Numbered from the stretch's first letter, positions 16,615 through 27,144 are shown. The stretch is DNA of 34,219 nucleotides from an uncultured Flavobacteriaceae bacterium (GCA_913020685.1 CAJWAY010000003.1:1-34219); one strand, 5' to 3'. Notes: generated from the letters alone by a model not told the origin. Numbers and translations are program-made.

Positions 16615-17085
16615 TTGAAGACAAAGAACGAGAGAGTCTTGATTGATGGTTTGGATAAAATCATTCTGAGGGCCCTTATGAATGACGCCAGAAAGTCGAT
16701 TAATGAAGTTGCAAAAACTGCAGGAATATCTGGAGCAGCTGTTCATCAACGACTTAAAAAACTAGAGAGTTCAGGACTAATCTCAGGATCTCAGGTGGTA
16801 TTAAATCCAAAAATCCTAGGTTATAAAACAATGGCTTTTATTGGTATTTATTTAGATAAGGCAATGAGAAACCAAGAGGCAGTAAAGCAACTTGAAAAAA
16901 TTCCTGAAGTAATTGAGTGTCATTATACAACAGGGAATTGGAGCGTGTTAATTAAAATGCTTTGTACGGATAACGAGCATTTAATGACCTTGTTGAACCA
17001 CAAAATTCAACCTATAATTGGTGTATCAAGGACAGAGACCTTTATTTCGCTAAATCAACAAATCAAAAGACAAATTCAATTGTAG
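16615..17085 (+). CDS. Lrp/AsnC family transcriptional regulator
   Basis: 'IDGLDKIILRALMNDARKSINEVAKTAGISGAAVHQRLKKLESSGLISGSQVVLNPKILGYKTMAFIGIYL'. TTG start; the in-frame TAG lies two codons upstream. Confidence 0.93.
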   Translation: MKTKNERVLIDGLDKIILRALMNDARKSINEVAKTAGISGAAVHQRLKKLESSGLISGSQVVLNPKILGYKTMAFIGIYLDKAMRNQEAVKQLEKIPEVIECHYTTGNWSVLIKMLCTDNEHLMTLLNHKIQPIIGVSRTETFISLNQQIKRQIQL

Positions 17086-17095
17086 GTAACCCTTT

Positions 17096-17365
17096 TTAAT
17101 TATTCTTGCGGTGAATCAACGAAAAAAAAATTATGACCAATTGTAGTATACCCGAAATTAAATTCGCGACAATAACAGCGGTGCTGTTGATCAAAATCCC
17201 ATAAAATAGCCAAAAACAGATCCCAATAAACATGATCACATACATGGAAACAGAGACCCCTTTGGCACTGCGTTTTTTTGATATTTTAAGAACCTGAGGA
17301 ATAAAAGCAGCCGTTGTAAAGACAGCAGCAATAAGTCCTATGATCTCAATGCGAAAGTAATTCAT
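17096..17365 (-). CDS. SemiSWEET-type (PQ-loop) transporter
   Basis: 'IGLIAAVFTTAAFIPQVLKISKKRSAKGVSVSMYVIMFIGICFWLFYGIL', three TM segments and a PQ motif. ATG at 17365 overlaps the leuS stop (TGATG). Confidence 0.88.
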   Translation of the reverse strand: MNYFRIEIIGLIAAVFTTAAFIPQVLKISKKRSAKGVSVSMYVIMFIGICFWLFYGILINSTAVIVANLISGILQLVIIFFSLIHRKNN

Positions 17366-20178
17366 CAAAAGACAATATTTATGATTTTTCCGGGGACAAC
17401 AATTATTTTTTTTGGATTAGCGCCATCGATTTGATCCAGTGTACGTTGTTCTAGCATTACGGCCTTCTTAATTTCCTCAACATCCATATCCAGTGAAAGT
17501 TTGATGGTAAATCGCATTTTTCCATTGAAAGAAACTGGATATTCCTTTGTAGTTTCCTTAACCATAGAAGGGTCGAAAACTGGAAATGGCTCAAATTCAA
17601 TGCTTTCAGTATATCCCAATTGTTGCCACAATTCTTCGCAAAAATGAGGAGCAAATGGAGATAACAAAATCAAAAGGGGTTCTAGGATGGCTCTATTGGA
17701 ACATTTTAATGCCGTCAATTCATTGACGCCTTTCATAAAGGTACTTACACAGGTGTTGAAAGACAACCGCTCAATATCATCAGTTATTTTCTTGATGACT
17801 TGATGGAGAACTTTTAAGCTTTCTAGACTTGGTACTCCATCTTTCACTAACCACTGATTATTTTGGTAAAATAATCTCCAGAATTTTTTAAGGAAGTTGT
17901 GAACGCCTGTAATACCAGCCGTATTCCATGGTTTGTCCTGCTCTATTGGACCCAAAAACATTTCGTAAATCCTTAGGGTGTCTGCACCATAAGTATCACA
18001 AATCTCATCAGGATTTACGACGTTGTATTTAGACTTAGACATTTTTTCGACCACTCTACCGACTATATACTTTCCGTTTTCGAGAACGAATTCTGCATTT
18101 TGGAAGTCCTTTTGCCAATTTTTCAACCCTTCCAAATTCAATTCATCGTAAGTGTTTACCAAACTTACGTCCACACGAATTGGCTCCACTTCATGCTCTT
18201 TAATCATACCCTTGGAAAGATAGGTTTGGGTTCCTTTTTTTCGATATACAAAAGCAGAATTTCCTAAAATCATTCCCTGATTAACCAGCTTTTTAGCGTA
18301 TTCGTCTGTTCTTACGTATCCCAAATCAAAAAGTACTTTTTGCCAAAACCTCGAATATAAAAGGTGTCCTGTCGCATGTTCACTTCCACCCATATAAAAA
18401 TCTACTTCTCTCCAGTAGTTCATAGCCTTGGGGTCTACCCACTCCTTTTGGTTTTGGGAATCCATATAGCGATTAAAATACCAAGAACTTCCTGCCCAAC
18501 CGGGCATGGTATTTAGTTCTATTGGGAATACGAATTCGTGGTCGATCCGGTCGTTAGAAACGACTTTCTCATTGATTTCATCCCAAGCCCAAATCTTGGC
18601 ATTACCCAATGGTGGCATTCCTTCCTCAGTAGGGAGGTACTTTTCTACTTTTGGAAGCTTAAGGGGTAAGTGTGCCTCTTTAATAGGAAATGGAATATCG
18701 CCCTTAAAGTAAATTGGAATTGGTTCACCCCAATATCTTTGTCGGCTAAAGATTGCATCTCTGAGTCTGAAATTTACTGCACCTTTACCAGAATTTTTGG
18801 ATTCCAGTTCGGTAATTACTCGATCCAATGCTGCTTTATAATCCATACCATTTAAAAAGTCGGAATGGGTCAATTTAACCTTACCCTTATCGGTAAAAGC
18901 TCCTTCAGATATGTCAACACCATCGAATATATTGATGATGGGTAAACTAAAATGAGTGGCGAAATCAAAGTCTCTTTGGTCGCCACAAGGGACTCCCATT
19001 ACCGCTCCTGTCCCATAACTAGCCAATACATATTCCCCTATCCAAATGGGAATGGGCTCACCGGTAAAGGGATGAAGGGCACGGGCTCCCGTAAACACCC
19101 CACTGATCAACTTGACATCGGCTTGACGTTCACGATCAGATTTCTGACCAACTAATGCGATATAGTCGGATACTGCTTTTTGCTGCTCCTGACTTATAAT
19201 CTTAGAGACCAATTCGTGCTCTGGGGCAAGTGTCATGAAGGTAACTCCAAAAATAGTATCGGGACGAGTAGTAAAAACCTCTAATTTTTCAGGATGGTTT
19301 TCAACTTCAAAATAAATGCTGGCCCCTGTAGATTTCCCAATCCAGTTTCTTTGCATTTCTTTGAGTGAATCCGACCAATCTAATTCATTCAACCCCATAA
19401 GAAGTCTATTTGCGTAGGCACCAATCCGCATACTCCACTGACGCATCCTTTTTTTGGTAACAGCATAACCTCCTCGCTCTGATACTCCATTTACAATTTC
19501 GTCGTTGGCCAAAACAGTTCCCAAGGCAGGACACCAATTGACCTGGGTCTCAGACAAATAAGTTAGTCGATAAAACAATAAGACCTTTTGCTGTTTTTCA
19601 TAGTTAAAATCATTCCACTCAAGGGCACTGAAAACAGGTGTGTCTTTGTGGCAGTAAGCTTGTACATTGATATTACCCTCTGTTTTAAACCTGAGGATCA
19701 ATTCTGATACAGGGGCTGCTTTATCAGCCTCAATATCGTAATAGGAATCAAATAATTTTAGGAATATCCACTGTGTCCATTTGTAGTAGTTTGGTTCAGA
19801 GGTCCGTACCTCGCGATCCCAATCAAAAGAAAATCCCATTCGATCGAGTTGCTGACGGTACCTGTTGATGTTCGCACTAGTGGTTTTGGAGGGATGCTGG
19901 CCGGTCTGAATAGCATACTGCTCTGCTGGAAGTCCAAAGGAGTCATAGCCCTGTGGGTGTAAAACATTGAATCCCGAATGCCTTTTGAATCGTGCGATGA
20001 TATCACTGGCAATGTATCCCAAGGGGTGCCCGATATGGAGACCTGCTCCAGAGGGGTAGGGAAACATGTCTAATATATAATATTTGGGTTTGTCACTTAA
20101 GTTATCTGCCTTAAAGGTTTTTTTCGTTGACCAAATGTCTTGCCACTTTTTTTCAATTTGCAGAAAATCGTAATCCAT
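17365..20178 (-). CDS. leuS: Leucyl-tRNA synthetase
   Basis: 'MFPYPSGAGLHIGHPLGYIASDI', 'GVPCGDQRDFDFA', 'PGWAGSSWYFNRYMD', 'KMSKSKYNVV'. Confidence 0.97.
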   Translation of the reverse strand: MDYDFLQIEKKWQDIWSTKKTFKADNLSDKPKYYILDMFPYPSGAGLHIGHPLGYIASDIIARFKRHSGFNVLHPQGYDSFGLPAEQYAIQTGQHPSKTTSANINRYRQQLDRMGFSFDWDREVRTSEPNYYKWTQWIFLKLFDSYYDIEADKAAPVSELILRFKTEGNINVQAYCHKDTPVFSALEWNDFNYEKQQKVLLFYRLTYLSETQVNWCPALGTVLANDEIVNGVSERGGYAVTKKRMRQWSMRIGAYANRLLMGLNELDWSDSLKEMQRNWIGKSTGASIYFEVENHPEKLEVFTTRPDTIFGVTFMTLAPEHELVSKIISQEQQKAVSDYIALVGQKSDRERQADVKLISGVFTGARALHPFTGEPIPIWIGEYVLASYGTGAVMGVPCGDQRDFDFATHFSLPIINIFDGVDISEGAFTDKGKVKLTHSDFLNGMDYKAALDRVITELESKNSGKGAVNFRLRDAIFSRQRYWGEPIPIYFKGDIPFPIKEAHLPLKLPKVEKYLPTEEGMPPLGNAKIWAWDEINEKVVSNDRIDHEFVFPIELNTMPGWAGSSWYFNRYMDSQNQKEWVDPKAMNYWREVDFYMGGSEHATGHLLYSRFWQKVLFDLGYVRTDEYAKKLVNQGMILGNSAFVYRKKGTQTYLSKGMIKEHEVEPIRVDVSLVNTYDELNLEGLKNWQKDFQNAEFVLENGKYIVGRVVEKMSKSKYNVVNPDEICDTYGADTLRIYEMFLGPIEQDKPWNTAGITGVHNFLKKFWRLFYQNNQWLVKDGVPSLESLKVLHQVIKKITDDIERLSFNTCVSTFMKGVNELTALKCSNRAILEPLLILLSPFAPHFCEELWQQLGYTESIEFEPFPVFDPSMVKETTKEYPVSFNGKMRFTIKLSLDMDVEEIKKAVMLEQRTLDQIDGANPKKIIVVPGKIINIVF

Positions 20179-20295
20179 TAAGGCTTGTTTTTTGAATGCT
20201 TAAAAATACGCTTATTAAGGAAAGGAAAAAAGTTTCCGACAGTCAAGGTTCATTTTATCAATGGTTTTTTAATTTTACTGAAATAAACTGATACT

Positions 20296-21174
20296 ATGAA
20301 CCAAATACTGGAAGAAAAATTTAACAAGCAAAGACTAATTTCCTCATACTTTTCAGTAGTGGTGAGTATTTCTTTGGTATTATTTTTAACTGGTATTTTG
20401 GGTGTTTTGTTGGTCAATTCGAAAAAGGTAGCGGATCACTTCAAGGAACAGATCGTGATGACAATTTATGTGAAAGATGCTGCCAAAGAAATCCAACTCA
20501 AGCAATTGCAAAAAACCCTGCGTTTGAACGTTGCTACCAAAAAAGTCAATTTCGTATCCAAAGAAGAAGCTTCCAAAAGACACGCCAGCGAAATTGGGGA
20601 GGACTTTATGGAATTTTTGGGATACAATCCGCTACTCAATTCAATAGACGTATACTTTAAAGCGCCTTTTCTGAACCCTGCCATGGTCTCCAAATTAAGT
20701 AAAGACATTACACTTTACAGCTATGTGAATGAAGTGGTCTACGACCGACCATTGCTCGAGTTATTGGATGAAAACATCAAAAAAATAACTTTTTGGATGT
20801 TGTTGGCCAGTGGACTGTTTATCTTTGTGGCGGTGCTGTTAATCAATAGTTCCATTCGACTTTCCATATACTCCAAAAGGCTGATCATCAAAACCATGCA
20901 ATTGGTAGGAGCAAACAAAAGTTTTATCCGAAGACCTTTTATCAAAACCCACCTGCTGATGAGTACTTTGGGTTCTATCATTGCCATGTCGGCAATGGCT
21001 TTAGTGCTTTATGAAATCCAAAAAAGATTTCCCGAATTGCAAATTTTCGAAAACCCACTCGAACCGGCATTGGTTTTTGTAGGAGTATTTTCATTGGGTT
21101 TGGGGATCACAATTATAAGTACTTTCTTTGCCACCCAACGTTATCTGAATCTAAAGTCTGACTTAGTAAATTAA
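20296..21174 (+). CDS. ftsX: FtsX-like cell division permease
   Basis: TM-extracytoplasmic-3TM layout: 'VSISLVLFLTGILGVLLVNSKKV', 'VKDAAKEIQLKQLQ', 'VNFVSKEEA', 'LLINSSIRLSIYSKRLIIKTMQLVGANKSFIRRPF'. Confidence 0.9.
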   Translation: MNQILEEKFNKQRLISSYFSVVVSISLVLFLTGILGVLLVNSKKVADHFKEQIVMTIYVKDAAKEIQLKQLQKTLRLNVATKKVNFVSKEEASKRHASEIGEDFMEFLGYNPLLNSIDVYFKAPFLNPAMVSKLSKDITLYSYVNEVVYDRPLLELLDENIKKITFWMLLASGLFIFVAVLLINSSIRLSIYSKRLIIKTMQLVGANKSFIRRPFIKTHLLMSTLGSIIAMSAMALVLYEIQKRFPELQIFENPLEPALVFVGVFSLGLGITIISTFFATQRYLNLKSDLVN

Positions 21175-21183
21175 AGAATTAAG

Positions 21184-21429
21184 ATGAGTGTCCCAACCCA
21201 AAAAAAAGAATTCTTGTTAAGCAAAAGAAATTATCGATTTTTACTCCTTTCAATGGCATTGATTGCCTTTGGTTTTATAATTATGGCAGGTGGAGGAAGT
21301 GAGGATCCCAACTTTTTTAACCCAGAAATTTTTAATTTCCGCAGAATCAGATTGGCACCCACCATCGTTCTTATGGGTTTTGGACTGGCAATTTACGCCA
21401 TCTTAATGCCCCAAAAAAAAAGTAAATGA
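21184..21429 (+). CDS. DUF3098-type small membrane protein
   Basis: 'LLSKRNYRFLLLSMALIAFGFIIMAGGGSEDPNFFNPEIFNFRRIRLAPTIVLMGFGLAIYAIL'; between ftsX and uppP. Confidence 0.85.
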   Translation: MSVPTQKKEFLLSKRNYRFLLLSMALIAFGFIIMAGGGSEDPNFFNPEIFNFRRIRLAPTIVLMGFGLAIYAILMPQKKSK

Positions 21430-22214
21430 GTGCGATAGAAACGCTGATTCTTGGAATCATCCAGGGCCTCACAGAGTTTCTGCCTGTCTCCTCTAGCGGA
21501 CATTTGGAATTAGTCAAAGCCATTTTGGGAAGTGATTATGAGCAACAACAGGGCTTGACGGTCACCATTACCCTCCACGCTGCAACTGCCCTAAGCACAA
21601 TTTTTGTCTTTAGAAAAGACATTGTCACGATTCTGTACGATTTGTTACGTTTTAAAAGAGGAGAGAGTTTAAATTTCAGCCTGAAAATTATCTTCTCCAT
21701 GATCCCAGCAGTAATCGTCGGTCTTTTTTTTGAAAATTTTATAGCTTCCCTTTTTATTGGTAAAACTGCTTTGGTAGCTGTCATGTTAATGATCACAGCC
21801 TTGTTATTGTTTCTGGCAGATCGGGTCAATGAAAACAATAAGGAATTAAATTACATCAACACATTTTACATAGGTGTCATCCAAGCCATTGCAATTCTTC
21901 CGGGAATTTCGAGAAGTGGCGCCACCATTGCACTAGCCGTTTTACTCAAGATTGACCGTAAAAAGGCAGCACGATTTTCTTTCCTCATGGTCATTCCACT
22001 AATCCTGGGAAGCATGGCCAAAAGCGTTATGGATGGCGACCTAAGTCAGGAAAGCACTGCGCTGCTACCCTTGTTGGTAGGTTTTGTAAGCTCCTTTATT
22101 ACCGGAGTTTTTGCATGTCGTTGGATGGTTGACCTTGTAAAAAAAAGCAAACTCAAATACTTTAGTTTCTACTGTTTTGCAGTTGGAGCATTGGCCATTC
22201 TTTTTAGTGTGTGA
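21426..22214 (+). CDS. uppP: Undecaprenyl-diphosphate phosphatase
   Basis: 'ILGIIQGLTEFLPVSSSGHLEL', 'ILPGISRSGATIALAVLL'. Confidence 0.95.
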   Translation: MSAIETLILGIIQGLTEFLPVSSSGHLELVKAILGSDYEQQQGLTVTITLHAATALSTIFVFRKDIVTILYDLLRFKRGESLNFSLKIIFSMIPAVIVGLFFENFIASLFIGKTALVAVMLMITALLLFLADRVNENNKELNYINTFYIGVIQAIAILPGISRSGATIALAVLLKIDRKKAARFSFLMVIPLILGSMAKSVMDGDLSQESTALLPLLVGFVSSFITGVFACRWMVDLVKKSKLKYFSFYCFAVGALAILFSV

Positions 22215-22215
22215 C

Positions 22216-22914
22216 ATGAATTTATCTCTTGAATCCATCCTAGAGGGGCAGCTGTTGTTGGTAGACAAACCACTGGAGTGGACTTCTTTTCAGGTAGTCA
22301 ATAAGCTAAAGTGGGCCCTAAAAACGAAATACAAACTTAAAAAACTTAAGGTAGGCCATGCAGGAACCCTCGACCCATTGGCCACGGGACTATTACTGGT
22401 TTGTACGGGAAAAATGACAAAGAAAATCAGTGAAATTCAAGCCCTTGAAAAAGCCTACTCAGGAACCATCACCTTAGGGGCAACGACCCCATCCTATGAT
22501 CTTGAAACTGCCATAGATCAAAATTATCCTACTGATCACATCACCAAAGAGCAATTGAATGTGGTCATAAAAAAGTTTGAAGGCGAAATAGATCAATACC
22601 CACCCATTTACTCTGCCATTAAAAAAGAAGGAAAGCGTTTGTATGAGTACGCCAGAAAAGGAGAAAAAACAAAAATTGAATCCAGAAAAGTAAGACTTTA
22701 CACATTTAATTTTACCAAAATTGACCTTCCACAACTTCACTTTGATGTTCGCTGTTCAAAAGGTACCTACATCAGGTCGTTGGCCCATGATTTTGGCAAA
22801 GCACTTAAATCGGGGGGACATTTAAGCCAATTGAGAAGAACAGCCATAGGGTTCTATAGTGTCGAAGATGCCCTCACTCCCGATCAAATCTCAGAAAAAC
22901 TAGACGGAATATAA
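22216..22914 (+). CDS. truB: tRNA pseudouridine(55) synthase
   Basis: 'LLVDKPLEWTSFQVVNKLKWALK', 'KVGHAGTLDPLATGLLLVCTGKMTK', 'PPIYSAIKKEGKRLYEYARKGE', 'CSKGTYIRSLAHD'. ATG at 22216. Confidence 0.95.
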   Translation: MNLSLESILEGQLLLVDKPLEWTSFQVVNKLKWALKTKYKLKKLKVGHAGTLDPLATGLLLVCTGKMTKKISEIQALEKAYSGTITLGATTPSYDLETAIDQNYPTDHITKEQLNVVIKKFEGEIDQYPPIYSAIKKEGKRLYEYARKGEKTKIESRKVRLYTFNFTKIDLPQLHFDVRCSKGTYIRSLAHDFGKALKSGGHLSQLRRTAIGFYSVEDALTPDQISEKLDGI

Positions 22915-22973
22915 TCTAGGGATGAACATTATAATCCTTGATTTTTAATAATTTTGTATTAAATCATTTGATT

Positions 22974-23969
22974 ATGGATCACACCTCAGATGAGGTAATG
23001 GAAAGGTTGAACCGCAGGGGATACTTGGATTTAGAAATCCCCAAAGGACTTGATTTAGTTTCAGCAATCAAGCGACTCAAAAAAGAAAAAAAGGCAGTAT
23101 TACTGGCGCATTACTACCAAGACGCCGAAATTCAAGAGTTGGCCGACTACTTAGGCGACAGCCTATATTTGGCTCAAGCGGCAGGAAAAGTTGAAGCCGA
23201 AACGATTGTATTTTCTGGAGTGCATTTTATGGCCGAAACTGCCAAAATCATCAATCCCACTAAAAAGGTCATCCTTCCTGATCTAAATGCAGGCTGCTCT
23301 CTAGCTGACTCCTGCCCCCCTCCGGATTTTAAAAAATTTATTGACCAATACCCCGATGCGCATGTAGTGACCTACATCAATTGCTCGGCAGAAATAAAAG
23401 CATTGAGTTCAATTGTATGTACCTCGAGTAATGCAGTGAGGGTGATTGATTCCATACCCCAAGGAGAGACCATCATTTTTGCTCCAGATAAAAATCTGGG
23501 ACGTTATCTGATCAGAGAAACCGGGAGGGATATGATACTATGGGATGGATCTTGTATCGTTCACGAAGCTTTCTCATTTGAAAGAATTTTAACGCTCTCA
23601 AAGGAAAACCCCACAGCCAAATTCATCGCACATCCGGAAAGTGAATCACAAATTCTTGATATTGCGCATTACATTGGCAGTACCTCAGGCTTGTTAAACT
23701 TTGTAGAGAAAGATTCTGCACAAAGCTTTATCGTAGCTACCGAGGCGGGAATTCTTCACGAGATGAAAAAACGCTGTCCCCAAAAAACATTTATTCCTGC
23801 CCCGGTAGAAGATGAAACGTGTGCTTGTAGCGAATGTGCCTTTATGAAACTCAATACACTGGAGAAATTATATCTGTGTTTGGAACATGAACAGCCCGAG
23901 GTAAAACTTTCCCAAAGCCTCATAAACAAAGCCAAACTTCCCATAACCAAAATGCTAAAGCTCGGTTAG
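22974..23969 (+). CDS. nadA: Quinolinate synthase
   Basis: 'AVLLAHYYQDAEIQELADYLGDSL', 'DLNAGCSLADSCPP', 'VCTSSNAV', 'DETCACSECAFMKLNTLEKLY'. ATG at 22974. Confidence 0.95.
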   Translation: MDHTSDEVMERLNRRGYLDLEIPKGLDLVSAIKRLKKEKKAVLLAHYYQDAEIQELADYLGDSLYLAQAAGKVEAETIVFSGVHFMAETAKIINPTKKVILPDLNAGCSLADSCPPPDFKKFIDQYPDAHVVTYINCSAEIKALSSIVCTSSNAVRVIDSIPQGETIIFAPDKNLGRYLIRETGRDMILWDGSCIVHEAFSFERILTLSKENPTAKFIAHPESESQILDIAHYIGSTSGLLNFVEKDSAQSFIVATEAGILHEMKKRCPQKTFIPAPVEDETCACSECAFMKLNTLEKLYLCLEHEQPEVKLSQSLINKAKLPITKMLKLG

Positions 23970-23973
23970 AAAT

Positions 23974-25530
23974 ATGAATACCAATGTACTCGTCATAGGA
24001 AGTGGTATTTCAGGATTGACCTACGCCATCAAAATAGCAGAGCAAAATCCAAAACTCGAAATCGTTATAATTTCAAAAAATAGCCTATTGGAAAGCAATA
24101 CAAGATATGCACAAGGTGGAATCGCAGTGGTCTCTAATTTCCAAAAAGACTCTTTTGAAAAACACGTCGAAGACACCCTAATCGCCGGAGCAGGAGAATG
24201 CGATACAGAGGTAGTAGAATTTGTTGTAAAAGAAGGACAGGAACGCCTCCAAGAATTGATCGATTGGGGTACCCACTTTGACAAACAAAAAAATGGATTA
24301 CACCTTACAAAAGAGGGAGGACATTCCGAAAAAAGGATTGTGCATCACAAAGACAAAACCGGACTTGAAATTCAGAAATCCCTGATCCGTAAAATCAAAA
24401 CTTTTTCCAATATCTCTCTTTTGGAAAATCACACCTTGGTGGATTTGATTACAGACCACCACAGTGGAAGCCACTATCAAAGATGTTACGGGGCATATGT
24501 AATTTCGAATTTGGAACAGGAAATCATCAAAATCTCAGCACAAATCACCGTATTAAGCACCGGAGGGGCCGGACAGCTTTTCTCTCATACCACCAATCCC
24601 GAAAACGCCACGGGAGATGGCTTAGGGGCTGCATATAGGGCCAAAGTTTTTATAGAAGGGTTGCCATTTGTTCAATTTCACCCCACTGCACTTTACCCCA
24701 AAATCAACGGAAATACTTTTTTGATATCAGAGGCTGTTCGGGGCGAAGGTGCCATTTTAAAAACCATATCCGGCAAAAGATTCATGACCAAATATCACCA
24801 TCGGGCAGAACTTGCTCCAAGGGACATCGTTGCCAGATCCATTGCCGAAGTGGTTAATGAAACCGGAAACGATTATGTTCTTTTGGATTGTCAAGCCATC
24901 AGCGAAAAAGAATTTGAAAATCAGTTCCCCACCATAAAAGAGAATTGTCAAAAAATGGGAATTAATCCCCCCAAAGATCCCATTCCGGTGATCCCTGCCG
25001 CCCACTATTTCTGTGGTGGTATCAGTGTAAACCACTATGGAGAAACAAAACTAAAGGGTTTGTATTCCATAGGCGAGTGCAGCCATACAGGCTTGCACGG
25101 AGCCAATCGTTTGGCTTCTAATTCATTACTAGAATCTCTGGTGTTTTCCCATCGGGCAGCACTGAACTCCCTCGATCAAATAAGGGGAGATCTTCCCTCA
25201 CAAAATTTTTACCTCCAACTTCCCAAATGGAAAGAAGAACATTACATTTCAAATGAAAAAATCAGCGCCATTGGTCAAATGAAAAAGCAATTGCAAAACT
25301 TAATGACCACGAAAGTGGGTATTTTCAAAACCTCATCGGGACTAATAGAGGCTGAAATGGAGTTAAAGGAAATTTTTATCGAAACACAAGACATTTACCA
25401 GCAAAATAAATTAACTCTGGGAGTTTGTGAGTTGAGAAATATGGTTAGTGTGGCATATTTGATGATCAAACAGTCACAAGAATACAAACAAAATAAAGGA
25501 GTTTTTTACAATCAAGACTACGTTGAATAA
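23974..25530 (+). CDS. nadB: L-aspartate oxidase
   Basis: 'VLVIGSGISGLTYAIKIAE', 'NTRYAQGGIAVV', 'EGGHSEKRIVHHKDKTG', 'GLYSIGECSHTGLHGANRLASNSLLESLVF'. Confidence 0.95.
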   Translation: MNTNVLVIGSGISGLTYAIKIAEQNPKLEIVIISKNSLLESNTRYAQGGIAVVSNFQKDSFEKHVEDTLIAGAGECDTEVVEFVVKEGQERLQELIDWGTHFDKQKNGLHLTKEGGHSEKRIVHHKDKTGLEIQKSLIRKIKTFSNISLLENHTLVDLITDHHSGSHYQRCYGAYVISNLEQEIIKISAQITVLSTGGAGQLFSHTTNPENATGDGLGAAYRAKVFIEGLPFVQFHPTALYPKINGNTFLISEAVRGEGAILKTISGKRFMTKYHHRAELAPRDIVARSIAEVVNETGNDYVLLDCQAISEKEFENQFPTIKENCQKMGINPPKDPIPVIPAAHYFCGGISVNHYGETKLKGLYSIGECSHTGLHGANRLASNSLLESLVFSHRAALNSLDQIRGDLPSQNFYLQLPKWKEEHYISNEKISAIGQMKKQLQNLMTTKVGIFKTSSGLIEAEMELKEIFIETQDIYQQNKLTLGVCELRNMVSVAYLMIKQSQEYKQNKGVFYNQDYVE

Positions 25531-26383
25531 TTTTTACGATACCCATAGAGCCGCCATAAATCGCTTTATCGATCAAGCCCTTGAAGAAGATATTGAACGG
25601 ACCGACCACACGAGTAATGCCTGTTTTGACGATTATTTAAAAGGGGAAGCTATTTTGAAAGTCAAAGACAATTGTGTTATTGCCGGTATCACCTTGGCTG
25701 AAAAGATTTTCTACCGCTTCGACCCTTCATTGAAGCTAAAAATTCTGGCCAAAGAAGGCGAAAAATTAGAGGTGGGTTCAGTTGCCTTTGAGGTCAAAGG
25801 TTCTGCAAAATCACTTTTGGCCTCTGAGCGATTGGTGCTAAATTGTATGCAAAGAATGAGTGGCATTGCGACACTGTCCCAACAACTCAGCCAGGAGATA
25901 AAACATACCCAATGTAAAATTCTCGATACCCGCAAAACAACACCGGGATTCCGTTATCCTGAAAAATGGGCAGTCACAATTGGTGGGGGTTATAATCATC
26001 GGATGGGATTGTTTGATGCAATAATGATCAAGGACAACCACATCGATTTTTGTGGTGGTGTATGTCAAGCATTAGAAAAAACAAAAGCTTATTTGATAGA
26101 AAACACCCTAGATTTACCAGTAATAATAGAGGTGAGAAATGAATTTGAAATCGATCAGGTAATGAATTTCCCCTGGGTAAAAAGAATTCTTTTAGATAAT
26201 ATGAATCCCAAAAAACTTTCGGAAAATATTGAAATAATTAATGGGAAATTCGAAACTGAAGCCTCAGGAAATATTAATGCAAAAAACTTAGTCACCTATG
26301 CAGAAACAGGAGTTGATTATATTTCAATGGGATCACTTACCAATACAGCAGTTCCTATTGATTTGAGTTTAAAAGCAGTTTAA
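25523..26383 (+). CDS. nadC: Nicotinate-nucleotide pyrophosphorylase (carboxylating)
   Basis: 'ALEEDIERTDHTSNACF', 'NCMQRMSGIATLSQQL', 'ILDTRKTTPGFRYPEKWAVTIGGGYNHRMGLFDAIMIKDNHI'. TTG start overlaps the nadB 3' end by 8 nt. Confidence 0.94.
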   Translation: MNNFYDTHRAAINRFIDQALEEDIERTDHTSNACFDDYLKGEAILKVKDNCVIAGITLAEKIFYRFDPSLKLKILAKEGEKLEVGSVAFEVKGSAKSLLASERLVLNCMQRMSGIATLSQQLSQEIKHTQCKILDTRKTTPGFRYPEKWAVTIGGGYNHRMGLFDAIMIKDNHIDFCGGVCQALEKTKAYLIENTLDLPVIIEVRNEFEIDQVMNFPWVKRILLDNMNPKKLSENIEIINGKFETEASGNINAKNLVTYAETGVDYISMGSLTNTAVPIDLSLKAV

Positions 26384-26392
26384 AGATTCACT

Positions 26393-26410
26393 CTATATTT
26401 GCTATATTTG
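26393..26410 (+). promoter_or_regulatory. Tandemly duplicated -7 box (CTATATTTG x2) upstream of pyrH
   Basis: CTATATTTGCTATATTTG: two exact 9-bp copies, each containing TAnnTTTG (26394-26401 and 26403-26410); ATG at 26425. Confidence 0.55.
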
Positions 26411-26424
26411 TGTAATTCCAAGCT

Positions 26425-27132
26425 ATGAAATACAAAAGAATCCTTCTTAAATTAAGCGGTGAAGCTCTTATGGGCGATCAAAACCACGGTATTGATCCTA
26501 CTAGGCTTAATGATTACGCAACCGAAATCAAGAAATTACAAGAAACAGGTACAGAAATAGCAATCGTAATCGGTGGAGGAAATATTTTTAGGGGAGTATC
26601 TGGAGCCAGTAAAGGAATGGATCGTGTTCAGGCTGATTACATGGGAATGCTGGCAACAGTAATCAACGGTTTAGCATTGCAAAGTGCACTTGAGAACAAT
26701 TCTGTCCCAACCCGATTACAGACAGCCATCAAAATTGAAGCTATTGCAGAACCTTTTATCAAAAGAAGAGCTACGAGACACCTCGAAAAAGGACGAGTAG
26801 TTATTTTTGGTTCCGGGACAGGAAATCCTTATTTCACTACAGATTCCGCAGCAGTATTGCGTGCGATTGAAATTCATGCGGATGTAATATTGAAAGGGAC
26901 CAGGGTAGATGGTATTTACAACAAAGATCCAGAAAAAAATAAATCGGCTGTAAAATTTGACAATCTTTCATTCGATGACGTACTTAAAAAAGGGCTCAAA
27001 ATAATGGATACCACCGCTTTTACATTAAGTCAGGAAAATAAACTGCCAATAATTGTTTTTGACATGAATACTAAAGGAAACCTCAGCAGGATAGTCCAAG
27101 GCGAAAAAATTGGAACAAGAGTTGATTTTTAA
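26425..27132 (+). CDS. pyrH: UMP kinase
   Basis: '[23 protein letters not shown]', '[12 protein letters not shown]', '[24 protein letters not shown]', '[17 protein letters not shown]'. Confidence 0.96.
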   Translation: MKYKRILLKLSGEALMGDQNHGIDPTRLNDYATEIKKLQETGTEIAIVIGGGNIFRGVSGASKGMDRVQADYMGMLATVINGLALQSALENNSVPTRLQTAIKIEAIAEPFIKRRATRHLEKGRVVIFGSGTGNPYFTTDSAAVLRAIEIHADVILKGTRVDGIYNKDPEKNKSAVKFDNLSFDDVLKKGLKIMDTTAFTLSQENKLPIIVFDMNTKGNLSRIVQGEKIGTRVDF

Positions 27133-27144
27133 AATTTCACCAAA

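Noticed and set aside
22177-22215. Upstream extension of truB (MQLEHWPFFLVCD...)
   Set aside because: Lies within the uppP 3' coding region; the ATG at 22216 gives the expected TruB N-terminus.
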